A stretch of 64,000 bases of DNA from Neoechinorhynchus agilis (GCA_051530055.1 CM121342.1:8804001-8868000), one strand, 5' to 3'. Positions 22,612 to 34,190 are shown, counted from the stretch's first letter. The notes: generated from the sequence alone by a model not told the origin. A program made the numbers and translations.

Positions 22612-23703
22612 ATGAACTCTCTCTCTTCCACTTCATCCTCCTTATCTGACTTTAACAATGCCATTTTATCCTCTGTACATAAAAATTTAATTACTAAGTC
22701 TGTGATCAAGCGACCTCCTGTTTGTCATGAAGCCAACATATTTTATAAAAATGCTGTTATAGCTGACTTGTATGGTAACGCTCCCCTTAAAAACTTATTT
22801 ATGAAAAAATTTTACACAGCTAAGTTTTATCATCAAGTTTCGTTGGACAAAAAGAAGCTGATCTCTCTTGAGTCCTTTGGTAAGGACTTTTGGTCCTGTA
22901 TTTTGAAAAGAAGACTGGTCTGTTGGAAGGCAAAAGCATCTAACTGGATAGGGTCTATATCTTATCCTGCAGTAATTGAGTCTATTTTGATGGCACATAC
23001 TCTTAGTGCATGTTCTTCTCCTCCACTTCCCATCTTTAATAAAAAGTCCTTTTCGTGGAATTTTGAAGTTGAAGTTTTTCTGAAGGCCTGTAAATCTAAC
23101 CCCTCTAAAGCGTATAATATAAATGGCACTTCACCCATAATTTTTAGTTCTATTTCTGATAAGGTAAAATCTATCTATTTTAGTAGATTTCGTTTATCGA
23201 AAATTGATTTTAATGATCTACTTAACATAAATATTGTTAAGAAAATTTTTATTCCCAAAACGAAAGGACGTATATTTAACGCATCCCACATCAGAGTAAT
23301 TTCCATACAGAACCCAATCGTCTCTTGCTTAGAAAGAGCGGTGAACGGGAAACTGTATGACTTTTTAGTATTTAGAAAGCTAATCCCCGACTTTTTCCAT
23401 GGCTTCATTAGAGGTAAAGGTGTCACATCGCTTTTATCCTCTCTTAATTCTATGAATGAAGCTATTAATGTACAAAAACTTCTCATTCAGCTGGATATTA
23501 ATAAGGCTTTTGATGCCTTGGATCGTGGCTTTCTTTATGAGGCTTTAGTTAATCTTAAAGTTCCTCTTAATCTTATCTACAAAACCAACTATCTTATGGA
23601 ATCCAAGTCTTTTTACTATGAGGTGGACCCTTCTCACACTAAATTTTTCCACTCTCGCCCACCTTATTTTCAATTGCCCTTATATATATTTTCAAAAATT
23701 TAA
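22612..23703 (+). CDS. LINE family A reverse transcriptase, N-terminal and finger part
   Basis: An open frame of 363 residues, the longest coding stretch of the window. It contains the linker motif LVCWKAKASNWIGSISYPAV (shared with the 60.5 kb copy), YFSRFRLSKIDFNDLLNINI, VKKIFIPKTKGRIFNASHIR, NPIVSCLERAVNGKLYDFL, FFHGFIRGKGVTSLLSSLN (RT motif 2 region) and LIQLDINKAFDALDRGFLYE (the first catalytic aspartate, motif A). It ends before motif B. The rest of the palm (YADD) follows in another frame at 23733. As an enzyme it would copy the element RNA at a nicked target; this copy cannot. Confidence 0.75.
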   Translation: MNSLSSTSSSLSDFNNAILSSVHKNLITKSVIKRPPVCHEANIFYKNAVIADLYGNAPLKNLFMKKFYTAKFYHQVSLDKKKLISLESFGKDFWSCILKRRLVCWKAKASNWIGSISYPAVIESILMAHTLSACSSPPLPIFNKKSFSWNFEVEVFLKACKSNPSKAYNINGTSPIIFSSISDKVKSIYFSRFRLSKIDFNDLLNINIVKKIFIPKTKGRIFNASHIRVISIQNPIVSCLERAVNGKLYDFLVFRKLIPDFFHGFIRGKGVTSLLSSLNSMNEAINVQKLLIQLDINKAFDALDRGFLYEALVNLKVPLNLIYKTNYLMESKSFYYEVDPSHTKFFHSRPPYFQLPLYIFSKI

Positions 23704-24506
23704 AGAAATCATCTTCCATATTTCCTTTAGTTTATGCGGATGATATATTCTTATTTTGTAAAGCTAGAACATCCTCTATTCTAACTAATAATATAGCCAA
23801 TTTTATGCATTCTTTGTCGTCGGAACTTAGGAAAGCCAATTTAGTTACAAACAATAACAAAACTTTCTTTATTCCACTTACTAAAACTTTGGCTTCGAGG
23901 AAGCTTCTAATTAATGAATTATCTTCTAATTTAAATTTCCCTAATATCAATTTTAGATCGCATTCCAAGATTTTAGGTGTTGATTTCCCCTGTAAAAATC
24001 ATAGAATTTTTATAAACTCTTCCTTTAAAAGTCTTCTGACAAAAACAGATATTTTTATCAAAAGAGCCAAAAGGTTATCAATTTCCCCACCTTTTATTTC
24101 TAAAGTGTTAAAAATATTTCTAGGGGGTTCAATATGCTTTTTCGCACGAGGCCGGCCCCCAGAAAACAGACTATCATTTTATCTTACTATGCTGAATAAG
24201 CTTAGCAGTATTCTTATTAAAAATAATATTGATACGGAACCCCTTTTTTCCTTCTTAACAAGAATTTTTTGTCTAAAATTTGGTTTTATTCTTATTGTTA
24301 TTCTAGCTGTAAATATTTTAATTACAACTCCTCAATTCTTAGAATCTTTTTCAATAAACCATCTAGTTTTTTACCCATTAATCAAACTAATATACTTAAC
24401 AGGAATGAGGTAAGTGATTTTCTCATGTTATTCTCTTTTTTACAGGATCAGGACAATAAAAGGATTATTATTACTTAAGAATTAAAAGAAGGGTTTTCGA
24501 GGCTGC

Positions 24507-24507
<1 letters not shown>

Positions 24508-24540
<33 letters not shown>

Positions 24541-24558
24541 CCCTCCCCTCTCTCCCCT

Positions 24559-24589
<31 letters not shown>

Positions 24590-24615
24590 CCCCCCCCCCC
24601 CCCCCCCCCCCCCCC

Positions 24616-24712
<97 letters not shown>
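24508..24712. repeat. C30, C27 and long CT tract
   Basis: C30 (24508-24537), mixed CCT repeats, C27 (24589-24615) and about 95 bases of CT up to 24710. It lies after the RT thumb of the same LINE copy. Arg-Glu repeat frames on the minus strand are compositional artefacts. Confidence 0.95.
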
Positions 24713-24713
<1 letters not shown>

Positions 24714-24870
24714 CCTCTCGGAGGCTGCTGTGAGGGGATTTAAGAGATCGTCCCACAACTCACAGCCATCTTGGGCCCGAGACATATTAGATCAAGCAAG
24801 AAAGAGGAATTAAGAGATTGATTGTGTGTATGTTATATGAGGCGTGAAATAATAATATAATAACGTAATT

Positions 24871-25144
24871 TAAATGGTTGCGTTTTCATTTTGCGCTTCT
24901 AATTTAGAAATTTCACCAGCTCTAACAGCAAGAAAATTAAACATTGAACCTATAGATTCTCTAAGCGATTGAGCCAATTTCTCTTTTTTTTCGAATCGGC
25001 ATTTAAGACTCTTTTAGACAAATCTTTAGTTTTTTTCAAAAACTTGCATGAAGTCTTCGGTCGCAATACCAACTATTCTCTTGTCTCAATTTAACCGAAT
25101 AAAAATAACTCGCCCCTTTTAGTTCCATTTTCCTCGCCTTGGAG
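24871..25144 (-). other. Decayed coding stretch, unidentified
   Basis: On the minus strand, frames with three stops read IVGIATEDFMQVFEKN, then KSLKCRFEKKEKLAQSLRES, IGSMFNFLAVRAGEISKLEA. The helix-like, charged pattern looks like former coding sequence. It joins the inverted repeat block at 25145. No family is recognised. Confidence 0.25.
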
Positions 25145-26045
25145 AACCGTGTTTTTCAATCTTTGAACGCGTTTAGTCAACTGTTTCTCTCGTTATTATT
25201 GTATCAGTAACTTCCTTTAGATGACTTTTTTTCTTTGTCTATATCCTTGATGTGTTAATTGGCTGTCCCTGATCTTATTGATAATCAATCGATCTTATTT
25301 TTTCATTATATTCCGGATGAAATGACTGACGCTCCGTTTTTTTAAAATTCACACTCTATCATTCTACGCGACTTTAGTCGCAGATGAGAATTTAATTCTA
25401 AGAATTTGTTTATGAAATCGGCAAATCATCTTCGATTAAGACTCCTTTTTAAGTCATCTTCTCTGAGTAACAAAATCCGCAGAAGTTTAGACCATGAGTG
25501 TATTCTTCGATCGATATTGATAGCTTCGAGAATTTACCCAATTTTTATTGGAGAAACAATCACTAGCAGTGCCCTTTGACAATAACTTTCTTGGAAGCTC
25601 CCCTTGGATCGCAGTTATATTGCTAAGTTGTTCAAGTTCGGAAGATGCAACGTAGATGCTAGTTGAATTATTGTTCAGCTCTTAGCTTGGTTAATAACTT
25701 TTTATTAAAAACGTTCCTAACCTCGTCGGGTACATCATCAGTTTGTAGGTTCGAAACGTAGCCTAGAACTGGTATGGACAAGAGAATTCAACTGTTTAAT
25801 TAAAACAAAGCATTGCGATAGCTGTAATCAGTGTTGATACACTATGACTTCTGCCCAGTGCTCTGAATGTTAAAGTGAAGAAACTCATTGAAGCGCGAGT
25901 AAACAGCGCAGGGTGTCTCCTTACATGATTCTAAACTCGACTGCACCTTCGGCGAGGGAGGAGAAGCTATCGTACTTCTTCTATGAAGACGACATCGTTC
26001 TTTTAGCAGATAAAAAAACGATCTACAGAGAATATTCAACTTAGC
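25145..26045 (-). repeat. Repeat block, inverted copy of 8815-9768
   Basis: Includes the inverted GCGATCCAAGGGGAG module (25440-25640), the hammerhead-like segment at 25715-25760 (minus) and the RT palm relic. The RT part between APLSPFLF and the DD box is shorter here than in the 9 kb copy. Confidence 0.75.
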
Positions 26046-26260
26046 ACATGCTGAGCTGAAGAAAATCGGGCTGAGACTTAACGTTGCGAAGGATGCCACT
26101 TACAGCCAGCAGTTTTCAGAAAACAGCAAGTTTGTTGCAAGCACTGAACCGGTTGTCAATTTGGAAGGGTACCCGATTGAATCAATATTAGAAGGTGAGA
26201 GAGTCGCAATGTTTTTGATACTTTTCAAGTATGCGAGACAAATCTACTGTATTAACATTC
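25830..26260 (+). mobile_element. LINE reverse transcriptase palm relic, second copy
   Basis: The plus-strand frame near 25970 reads EEKLSYFFYEDDIVLLADKK (YxDD box as YEDD), then AELKKIGLRLNVAKDATY and EPVVNLEGYPIESILEGE, the usual order after the palm of a LINE RT. Same family as 8740-9080 but extending further 3'. Frameshifted and truncated. Confidence 0.6.
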
Positions 26261-27486
26261 TCATTTATATTTTGCGGAGATAGTTCGCCAGTTTAGGGCG
26301 TGTGTCTTTTATGTAATTTTCCATTGTGTTTGTTTAAAGTCTTAACAAGGAATCACTTTCAGAAACCGCTCCCCTTTTGACTTTGGAAAGATTGATTGTT
26401 TAAAGCCAAAAACAGCAGTCGTCTCTTTGGCACTTTTGTTCGTTATCAACTATCCACATTTTCAAAAAAGATCAATCCATCGCGAAACGTCAAAATGTAA
26501 AAAGCTTGACATTCAAGCACATTTAGCCGGAGTACAAAAAGGGTAATGGCCGTTTGATGCTCTGAATGTGGTAATATCTGGTCATCTTCAAGTCCGCAAA
26601 GGTAAGTCATTGGTATGATTTGTTGAAATTCTAATTCACAATAAAAGATGGACGAAACATTAACCTCAATTATTTGCCCGTAATCAAAGGGAAAAATAGA
26701 TACCTTTTCTGTTTTCGATTTTCCGTTTACGAGCATTGCTTTAAAACGAGAGAGCTAACGTCAAATGCGTAAATTTGATCATCCTTCAATTCTGCTCAAT
26801 TAACGATTATTCGTTTCTGAATATCCAAGTATTATCTGTCAAACGCTTTAATATAATTCGAATTCACATGTCGTGCATCTTCTCTCCAAACGTGGAACCT
26901 GCGAGGCGGATCGCCACGTTCTCGATTCTTAATGGCAAAAAAATTCTTGATTATATTGATTTGTGGTCATTGTGTTCAATGAATGTACGGATCGATCAAC
27001 CATTGGATGGCCTAAAGTAATTGAAAGCATCATTTTGTACTATCGGCGATTGCTCTCTTCTGTTCGTAATTAATCAGTCTTCAAATTGCATGCTTATTGA
27101 TTGACTTTCGATGGAGATCATGGGCTGAATCTCAAACAAATTCAAAGACGTAAAACCCTCGGAACTTCCCTTATGACCGGCATTTAACTGGTATCTAAAA
27201 TATTACGTATTTTGTAAATAAAGCAGCGGACGTGGAAGTTCTTAAGATCTACTTTGAACTGCCTTGCAACTTTTCATAAATAAACTAGATCATGGCGCTG
27301 CTTCCTTGTGGCTATTAAAGCAGAAAATCGCAAGATTATATTTGGTCAATGTCACAGAAAGTGAAAATCATTAAAATTCGATAACACCATTGAAATCACC
27401 GACTCAGAAATTTCTTTTTAAAAAAGTCAGTTCTTTAGTATTACAATAATAAAGCACAAAACGTGCAATCACCACCGTCCGCAAAA
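26261..27486. other. Intergenic region with an unidentified minus-strand frame
   Basis: The minus-strand frame 26446-26736 (96 residues, SIFPFDYGQIIEVNVSSIFY, ITLFVLRLNVLECQAFYILT) has protein-like composition but no recognised family. The plus-strand frame 26775-27020 is also unassigned. The rest is AT-rich and featureless. Confidence 0.3.
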
Positions 27487-29930
27487 TTAGAGCTTCTCTC
27501 CTTCCTCGGCTGTCGCTATCACGCCAGCCGAATTGCCTCGTTGCACTGAGAGCGAGATATTTTGTCGCAGAAATACACCTGCTCGTGCGCCGCCGGTCGT
27601 TTCTCTCAATTTATTCGTGAAATCCGGGAGCAGAGTGAGTGCCGAACTGCCAAGCGCTCCATACGTCTCTACTCCGAAGGGAACACAATAGTGGGCCCTT
27701 GCTAAATCCTTATATTTTCGTACCTTCCTCCCTTTCGTTGCACTGGCTGCACCTCCAGCGATTTCGAAAGAATAGGGAATGTTGTTTACAGCGAGGGTGT
27801 GTACACACGTGGCGTCTCCGGGAAGGCATTTGCCCTCCCGCCACAGAAAGACAGGGATTTTGTCGGGTCGATGACCGTCTAGTCGACAAAGATGGGCGGG
27901 TTCCAAGATGTTGAGGAAGTTCGCTGTTTTCAACGCCCGAGAAATTACGCTATTAATCTCAGAATGGCGCGAGAACCTTCCTCCTGACTTTCGGCAAACG
28001 AGACCGTGTCGCCCGAAAGCATCAACCAAAGACCCATATCGACAGCGATGGGGCGTGCAAATCGGGAGACCAAGCTTTAAGGACACTGCGATCCTCGTTA
28101 CCTCATCAGTGAGAAGAGTTCCACATATGCAAGAGGAACAGCCTCAAACCACACCCCGATTCTCGTGTCGAAACTGCCAACAATCTAGCTCGGACGACCC
28201 CATCGCGAGAACCTGAAAGTAGAGAGCTGTGAGCTCTCGCGACGAGAGGTCTGTCCCAGATCGACTGTCTGAGGTCATTCACAGGAACATGGTAAGCGCC
28301 TGTCTGCTGGCACCATTCTTCAACTGCCACCACAAAGTCTTGGTCTAGACAAAACTTTTCCCTCAGAAGTATCTTCGCTATCGGTTGACTCTCCTCATAC
28401 GATTCAAGAAAGGCTGGCAAAGCAAGGTCTACCAGCGCCCGAATGCCCAACGCCTCATCTGTGAGCTGGGAATTTAAAATACGCTCGAGACAAGCCCTCA
28501 CCTTGTCGTCGAGCTTAGCCATTCCTTCCTTATATTTGAAGAATGTTGCTGTGCGGATCTTATATAACAATTTGGGGATAAAGGGTTCGCTCTTTATCAG
28601 AAATAACGCTTCGTGAGCTGAGAGAGCGCTCACTATATCGTACAGCAACGAAAGTGTCGGTATTATGCGGCCGATCTCAGCTTCCACATTTGAATCAAAG
28701 ACGCAACTACCCAGGTAGCTAAGTTCCTCTGGATTCACGAGTTTCAGACCTGGAGCTACGGCCTCGAACCCATCCATTAGCTTCTTGACTTTGGTGGCGC
28801 CTTCGGTATTTAATACTAGGAGCTCACACTTTAAAGCATAGAGCTCAATGCAATGAGGTGGTCTTCGAAAAGCAAAGGAGACGCGGTACCGTAGGCATTG
28901 AGAAAATACTGGAAGGCTTCTGGTGCGTGTTCCCTAATTCAGCAGAACAAGCTTTCTCTATTGAGAGAATAAAAGGCGTTCTGAAAATCACACTTAAGGA
29001 TCACGCACATCGCTGAAACTCCTCGTAGTTAAAGTTTCGGAGCGCATAGACAATAGAGTCCGCACCGCAGGATGTGCAGCAGCCCAATTGGACTGGGCGA
29101 AGCTGCTGCCCGGTTTTCTTTGTGATACGTTTACAGAGAATTTTTCCTGCAAGTTGGCGTATCGTCGAGGATACGGTGATGGGATTTGTGAGGACACATA
29201 ATAATGCTCCGAAAAGTAGGTCTTTTGCAACGGGATTAAGGTCCTCTCCAGTCAGGCGGTCGACTAACCGAGAATGCGCACTTTCTAGATAGAGCTGCTT
29301 CACCAGTTGTTAAGGACATCATTTCCTTTAGGTGCTGAAGCCTTAGCCCGTCAAGCCCATGACCCGAACCATTTGCAAAAGATGAGATGGCCTTTATTAA
29401 CTCTGAAAATTGAGTGTTGTATGGAAGGAGGTGGGATTTCAAAACTGCCGCTACTCCATGGGTGTTTTGACCGGAGTATTTGTAGTGTCTCGTTGTCTCC
29501 TTGTGCAAAACTGTCGGAGGATGATAATAACCGAACAACGCCCGAACATCTCCGTCCGCAAGCTTCGAAGAAACACGTTCAGTCAGGGATCGCTTTGAAA
29601 AATAGCAACGAAACCCTTCCTTCGTGCGTCCCTTACGAACCTCGCGAAATTTCATTTCGAAATTGTTAAATATCTGTTCGAAGGATGCAACCCTTTCCTT
29701 GATTGCTGATGTCAAAGACACCCCAGAATCATCACTGGTGCAAAGGACTAACCGCGGGAATGCGAAGAGCCGTGTCCATGATGGCGTACAGTTCTTTTGG
29801 AGGCAATCGTCGAGCAATCCCGTCAATGCTTTGGCGACCTGATATCGTGCGCATTTTGGGATCCGTTTCAGGACGTTCCTGGGCAGAACCCGCACGATAT
29901 CAGGTATCCAGCTCAAAAATACCCAGAATG
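27487..29930 (-). mobile_element. RLE-type LINE (R2/NeSL group), RT plus restriction-like endonuclease
   Basis: Read on the minus strand. 29916-29236: N-terminal part with VLKRIPKCARYQVAKALTGL and the pre-RT motif FANGSGHGLDGLRLQHLKEM. 29303-29001: fingers (TIRQLAGKILCKRI, LRPVQLGCCTSCGADSIVYA). 28985-28880: CDFQNAFYSLNRE (motif A) and APEAFQYFLNAYGTASPLLF. 28777-28106: thumb (LGSCVFDSNVEAEIGRIIPT, FIPKLLYKIRTATF, RARLLAVSTRESGCGLRL). 28086-27487: a Cys-His motif (DAFGRHGLVCRKSGGRFSRH) and a PD-(D/E)xK endonuclease with RPD, LWREGKCLPGDAT and LSVQRGNSAG. The palm from the GVQQGDP region through YADD is deleted between LIALSS and LKCELLVLN near 28835, so it cannot copy RNA; the expected WDVT of the nuclease reads GDAT. 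The nuclease frame itself is open for 199 residues. Confidence 0.8.
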
Positions 29931-29945
29931 TCTAATCAGGTCTTA

Positions 29946-30092
29946 AGCACTTCATCGCACTTTTGATTAAATTCGGGCGTTTTTTATGAACTTCAGTGTT
30001 ACAACTAAATGTATAGATTAAAGAAGCCACCAAAAACTGTATATGCAAGTGAAAACAGCTTTAAAGGTTTATCAAGAAAAGGTTATTTAATC
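29946..30092. repeat. Dispersed repeat, second copy (with 2366-2511)
   Basis: Same orientation as the 2.4 kb copy; it begins at TCATCGCACTTTTGATTAAA right after the N-terminal end of the RLE LINE. Confidence 0.75.
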
Positions 30093-30289
30093 GGAAATTG
30101 ATTGATGTTTTGACATCGATAATCAAGGTTGCTTGTCTAAAAATGCTGCTATAAAACTGCTGACAAATTTTATTGGCTAAGAATGATCTTTACAGTGCAT
30201 TCTATTCTACTTCAGTATTCTTAAGAAAAACAACGGCGCATTCAACCGCTTAAATCCAGAAAACCGGCATGAATACGTAAAATCTACGA

Positions 30290-32330
30290 TTTTTTGCAGC
30301 GATGCGTACTAAAGATCAAGTGTTTCTTGCTTCTGCGATGATCGAATATATCTCGCACCTCCTTACTATTCACCAACAAACTTCCTTCTGTTGCACATCA
30401 GGCATCCGAGACAAGTCGTAACCACATACCTCCCTTCCAGTATCGCCGCACTAATCACATTGCGTCTTGAAAATGTGTTGGTATTTTGACTAGACGGCCG
30501 GAGCGAGTCGTCTGGTTCTTGGGAGGAGACACCGAGGACAGCGCTGGGGCAGTGATTTGGGGTACCGGAACATGCTCATTGGTTTGCGTGATTACGTGAG
30601 CTTTCTTTAATCGATCCACCAAGACGTGATCTTATTTCCCATTGGCAGCGATTTTGAACGTCTTGGCCCAGGTCTGCAGAACCCTACACGGACCATAGTA
30701 CTGATAGGAGAGCGGAGGCTTGATCGCGTCGACGCTGATAAACACGAACTTGGCGTTGTCTAGGGGAGCAGGCACTATGGTCGGGGTGTTCCTGTTGGGA
30801 TCCGTTGTCCATCTGGGAGGCATGGGCATCAAGTCCATCAGTTTGTCTCTTAGTAGGGTCAGACGAAGGCTGGGTATCTCCGATGCCGCATCCTGGGTGA
30901 ATTCCCCAAGTAGTTGCAGTGTCAATCCGTAGAATATTTCGGACGGGGATAACCCAGATCTTTCTTGGGCAAGGTTCGGAGCTCCAAGAGGGCCCAAGGC
31001 AGATCTTTGGCCCATGCCGAGGGAGGATTTGAGCTGCCGGTGGAAGCGCCCGACCATGTCATTGGCCTGCGGGTGGTAGGCGGTCGTACGGTGGACGTCT
31101 ACTCCGAGGGCTTCCCCGAGGTAGGTCCAGATACCAGAGGTGAACTGATTTCCTCTGTCGGAGTTAATATGACTTGGCACGCCGAACCGGGCGACCTAGG
31201 AACCGAGGAAAGAATTTGCACACGTCTCCGCAGTGATGTCGCTCACCGGAACGGCCTCTGGCCACCGCGTGTGCCGGTTTACTATGGTGAGCAGGTATTG
31301 GAATCCGTTGGAGGATGTAAAGGGTCCCATCAAGTCCACGTGAACCTGGCCGAAGCGGGTGGCCGTAGGTCTGAATGGTGCTGTGATTGGAGGCGATGAG
31401 CCGCATTTTGCTGGGTGGGCTCGTTCGTCCCCGACGGTTGGGCGATGCTGATTTGCGCCCCTGTGTCGACGAAGAAACTCCGACGAGAGTTTGCATCGAA
31501 AACGAAAAATAGGTCGCCCACGTTGCTGTTACTTGTCCGGCGAAGGTGTTTCCCGGCCGCGTTGGGGCCACTTTGTCGTTGAAGACGCAGGGTGGGACGC
31601 AGTTCCTAGCACGGTCGCCCCGCTTAGGGAGGCGACCAGTTCACGGACCTTCGTCGGCAGCTCGTTGATGAAGTGGTATAGAAACAGAAAATCAGCGGAC
31701 GGGTACGAGTTCGGAGCGTACAGCGCTAGCATGCGCTCCAGGAGGCGCTAGGGGGTGCCGTCCTTGATTGTCAGCTCTACAATCATCGGCATCCGTCGGA
31801 ATCCGGAACACTGAATATCTGTGTCAACCGATCGCCGGGCGGTGGAAGATTGACGACGAAACTTCTTAGTCGGCTCAGGGTCTCGGCGTTTAGGGTTGTG
31901 AATACATAGTCGTACTTCGTTTGGTCCTCGGTGATCTTCCGTAGGTTTAATGTGGCATCGACCTGCGAGAACCACATCGCGACGTCCTTTGGTGTGAAGA
32001 TTGGTAGTCTCACCGAACCAATGCTGATCTGGGCAAGATTGGCCACCGCCTGGTTCAGAGACGAAACAGAGGGTGCGCTCCCGGATGAATTCGGATCTGC
32101 CCTGATGTTGTCGTCGGTTGGGTCGCTCGATGGTTGCTTTTCTTGCGATTTCATATTTCGTCATGGCCACCAATTTAGCGGCAATGCGCAATCAAGACGA
32201 AATATTTTATTATTCGCTACGATGGTCAAATATGTGTTTTCCTTCCGTCTGGTCGCCGATACAAACCTCCTACGGTTGCACGTCAAGCATCCGAGAGAAA
32301 TCGTTACCACAGATTCTTTCGTGTTTCTCA
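30290..32330 (-). mobile_element. Gypsy-type LTR element fossil with LTR remnants
   Basis: Minus-strand parts in order: gag (31748-32191, LPIFTPKDVAMWFSQVDATL), protease region (31330-31521, FFVDTGAQISIAQP) and integrase (30632-31180, HINSDRGNQFTSGIW and TTAYHPQANDMVGRFHRQLK). Direct repeats near 30385-30435 and 32265-32315 (GTTGCAC, then GCATCCGAGA, then GTTACCACA or GTAACCACA) look like LTR remnants. The element is broken in several places and internally reduced; its divergence suggests considerable age. Its right-hand LTR remnant ends about 50 bases before the NDPK start codon. Confidence 0.75.
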
Positions 32331-32366
32331 TAAGGCAAAAAACATTCATCTTTCTGTTCAAAGGAA

Positions 32367-32911
32367 ATGTCTGAACGAACTGAGAGGACTTTCATTCTGG
32401 TAAAACCTGACGGCGTTCAGCGTCGTCTGGTTGGTGAGATCGTCAGTAGATTCGAAAAACGTGGATATAAATTAATAGCCATGAAATTGATGAAGGTTTT
32501 TTTCTCTCATTTCTTTCCTTTACTCTTCGATTAGCCCACAGAGAAACTCGTTAAAATCCATTATGAAGAACTCAAGGAGAAACCCTTCTATAATAAATTG
32601 GTCAAATACATTTTGAGCGCTCCGGTTGTCGCAATGGTTAGTGTCCATCATAAAGTTTTCCCTGATGAACGATTTCGCAGATATGGCAAGGCCAAGATGT
32701 GGTTACTCAAGCTCGTAAAATGCTGGGTGCAACAAATCCGCTCCAGGCTACAATTGGAACCGTCCGGGGAGACTTTTGCGTTAATACCGGACGCAATGTT
32801 ATCCATGGCAGTGACAGTGTCGCATCGGCGAACCGTGAGATTGGTCTGTGGTTCAGTCCCGAAGAAATCATCGATTGGAATGAAACTGATCAAGAATGGG
32901 TTTATGAGTAG
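32367..32911 (+). CDS. NME: Nucleoside diphosphate kinase, three exons, intact
   Basis: NDPK moves the terminal phosphate between nucleoside tri- and diphosphates through a phosphohistidine; it is a cytosolic hexamer in animals. Exons 32367-32495, 32535-32636 and 32681-32911 give 153 residues, the usual length. Visible motifs: [20 protein letters not shown] at the N-terminus, [35 protein letters not shown] region as [23 protein letters not shown], and the active site NVIHGSDS with His119, then [12 protein letters not shown] and C-terminal WVYE. Introns are 39 nt (32496-32534, GT...TTAG) and 44 nt (32637-32680, GTTAGT...CGCAG), both in phase 0; without splicing, the first introduces stops. AATAAA occurs at 33217. 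The start codon has no closer upstream ATG in frame and fits the family. The gene sits between a Gypsy fossil and a dispersed repeat. Confidence 0.95.
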
Positions 32912-33585
32912 AATGATAACGAAAAAAGATTAAATATACTTGATTTTGCTCAAAAGTTCAGTCTGATTTGATGCAGCATCTTCAAGGAATCTTAAGAATT
33001 GAGACTTTTTTAAATTTGAAGCACTTGGTTATTGCGGTTAATTGAGCGAAGCAAATTAATGATCGCTTCTTTAAAAAATTAATACTGTGTGGATATCTGA
33101 GATTTCGTTTGTTCTCTATACAGAAACTAACCGTATTAACCGGCGTGGCCCGGGGAGCTTAATGAACAATGGATAATCAGTGTCCTACTTTGAAACATTA
33201 TCAAAAAGATGCTCAAAATAAACGATGCCCACCCACCAACAAACCTTATTTTTGTGTGCTTTCATGTGCGGATTCTGTTTGACTTTAGCATCGCGGATTG
33301 CGCCGCTATAATCAAACACAACTTCTACCAAAAGCTATAAAAACTCCAAAGCAGCTTTCTCACAGTCCCATAAATCGGCTTTAGCCATCACTCAAACTGA
33401 GACAGTCAAACCATTGCCCATTGAGCCCAGCCGTCCGAATCGATTCACTCCAATTCCATCAAAGTCAATAAAAACTCACAAAACAATTCTTCCAAAAACA
33501 CCTCTCTCCCTCTAACTATCATCTTTACCCCTAATCAATCGACCACTTACTAATCAATCTTTCTAAACAATCACGGCGGAATAGC
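32912..33585. other. NDPK 3' region and spacer
   Basis: Contains AATAAA at 33217-33222, a possible NDPK polyadenylation signal, though about 300 bases from the stop. From 33300 a proline- and serine-rich frame with stops leads into the dispersed repeat at 33586; it is not recognised. Confidence 0.4.
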
Positions 33586-34190
33586 AGCACAGTATGACCA
33601 TACACATCTTCATCTCATGGATTCCCGAAATCATAACATTATCCAAATTAGACATTCAGAAACACTACATTCATCGCCTTAACATCGCCTGTCGACAACT
33701 CGTTGCCGAATCCTTCGTTCTCTTTCCTTTCCCGGTCTCCGTCCACCGCATCCATGACGATAAACCACTTCTTGTTGTGCTCATTGTTGAAATGTCAAAT
33801 GAATGGAAGTGACCGAGTTGTTGCACGGACAAATCTATTTTTGCCGTGTTCAACTTCTGATGACTTTTGGCAATATTGAACATTGTTATAAAGTAGCGAT
33901 TGTTTAACTATCTTCTAATATATAAAGAAGAAAGCGAAAATGTAACCAGGGATAAGGAGGGCGGACACTTAACGTCTTATGTTCATGAACAACATGACGT
34001 ATACTTTTACTATTCAAATTGTCTAATTTTGTTTCTTAGCATAAAGTACCATTTTCGATCTTTAGAAATCTTGGAATTCTAAAGTCTGCTTTGGTTATTA
34101 AACCAATTAATAATAAAATATATCTGTAATGGCGATCAACAGAAAAGCAATATCGATAATGAGAGTTACGTTTTTTCTCTACAGGGCTTT
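33586..34190 (+). repeat. Dispersed repeat with a 72-residue frame, second copy
   Basis: Same orientation as 2511-3150. The frame at 33594-33812 differs at three residues from the first copy. Both edges are abrupt. Confidence 0.7.

Larger units (their letters stand above)
20453..24870 (+). mobile_element. LINE family A, longest copy (ORF1, APE, RT)
   Basis: It starts at ATTGCGC, the same 5' end as the copies at 34583 and 58182. Order: ORF1 (20590-21450), a non-coding stretch, the N-terminal APE domain (MLCFQETGFSK near 21868 and VGDFNSNF near 22230), a linker containing a CT/C73 tract, the RT N-terminal part and fingers (22612-23703), the catalytic box YADDIFLFCK (23733-23744), thumb (to about 24413), a second CT/C tract, and a short C-terminal part ending near 24870. 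The palm motif around GVPQG is lost between 23650 and 23720. Several frame changes make it inactive. It is the reference copy of the family in this window. Confidence 0.85.

Noticed and set aside
24471-24785. Arg-Glu repeat protein on the minus strand
   Set aside because: It is a CT microsatellite read as codons; two frames give similar output.
30300-30330. AAAGATCAAGTGT resembling the start of U2 snRNA
   Set aside because: Neither the upstream U2 5' end nor the branch-site-pairing and Sm sequences are present.
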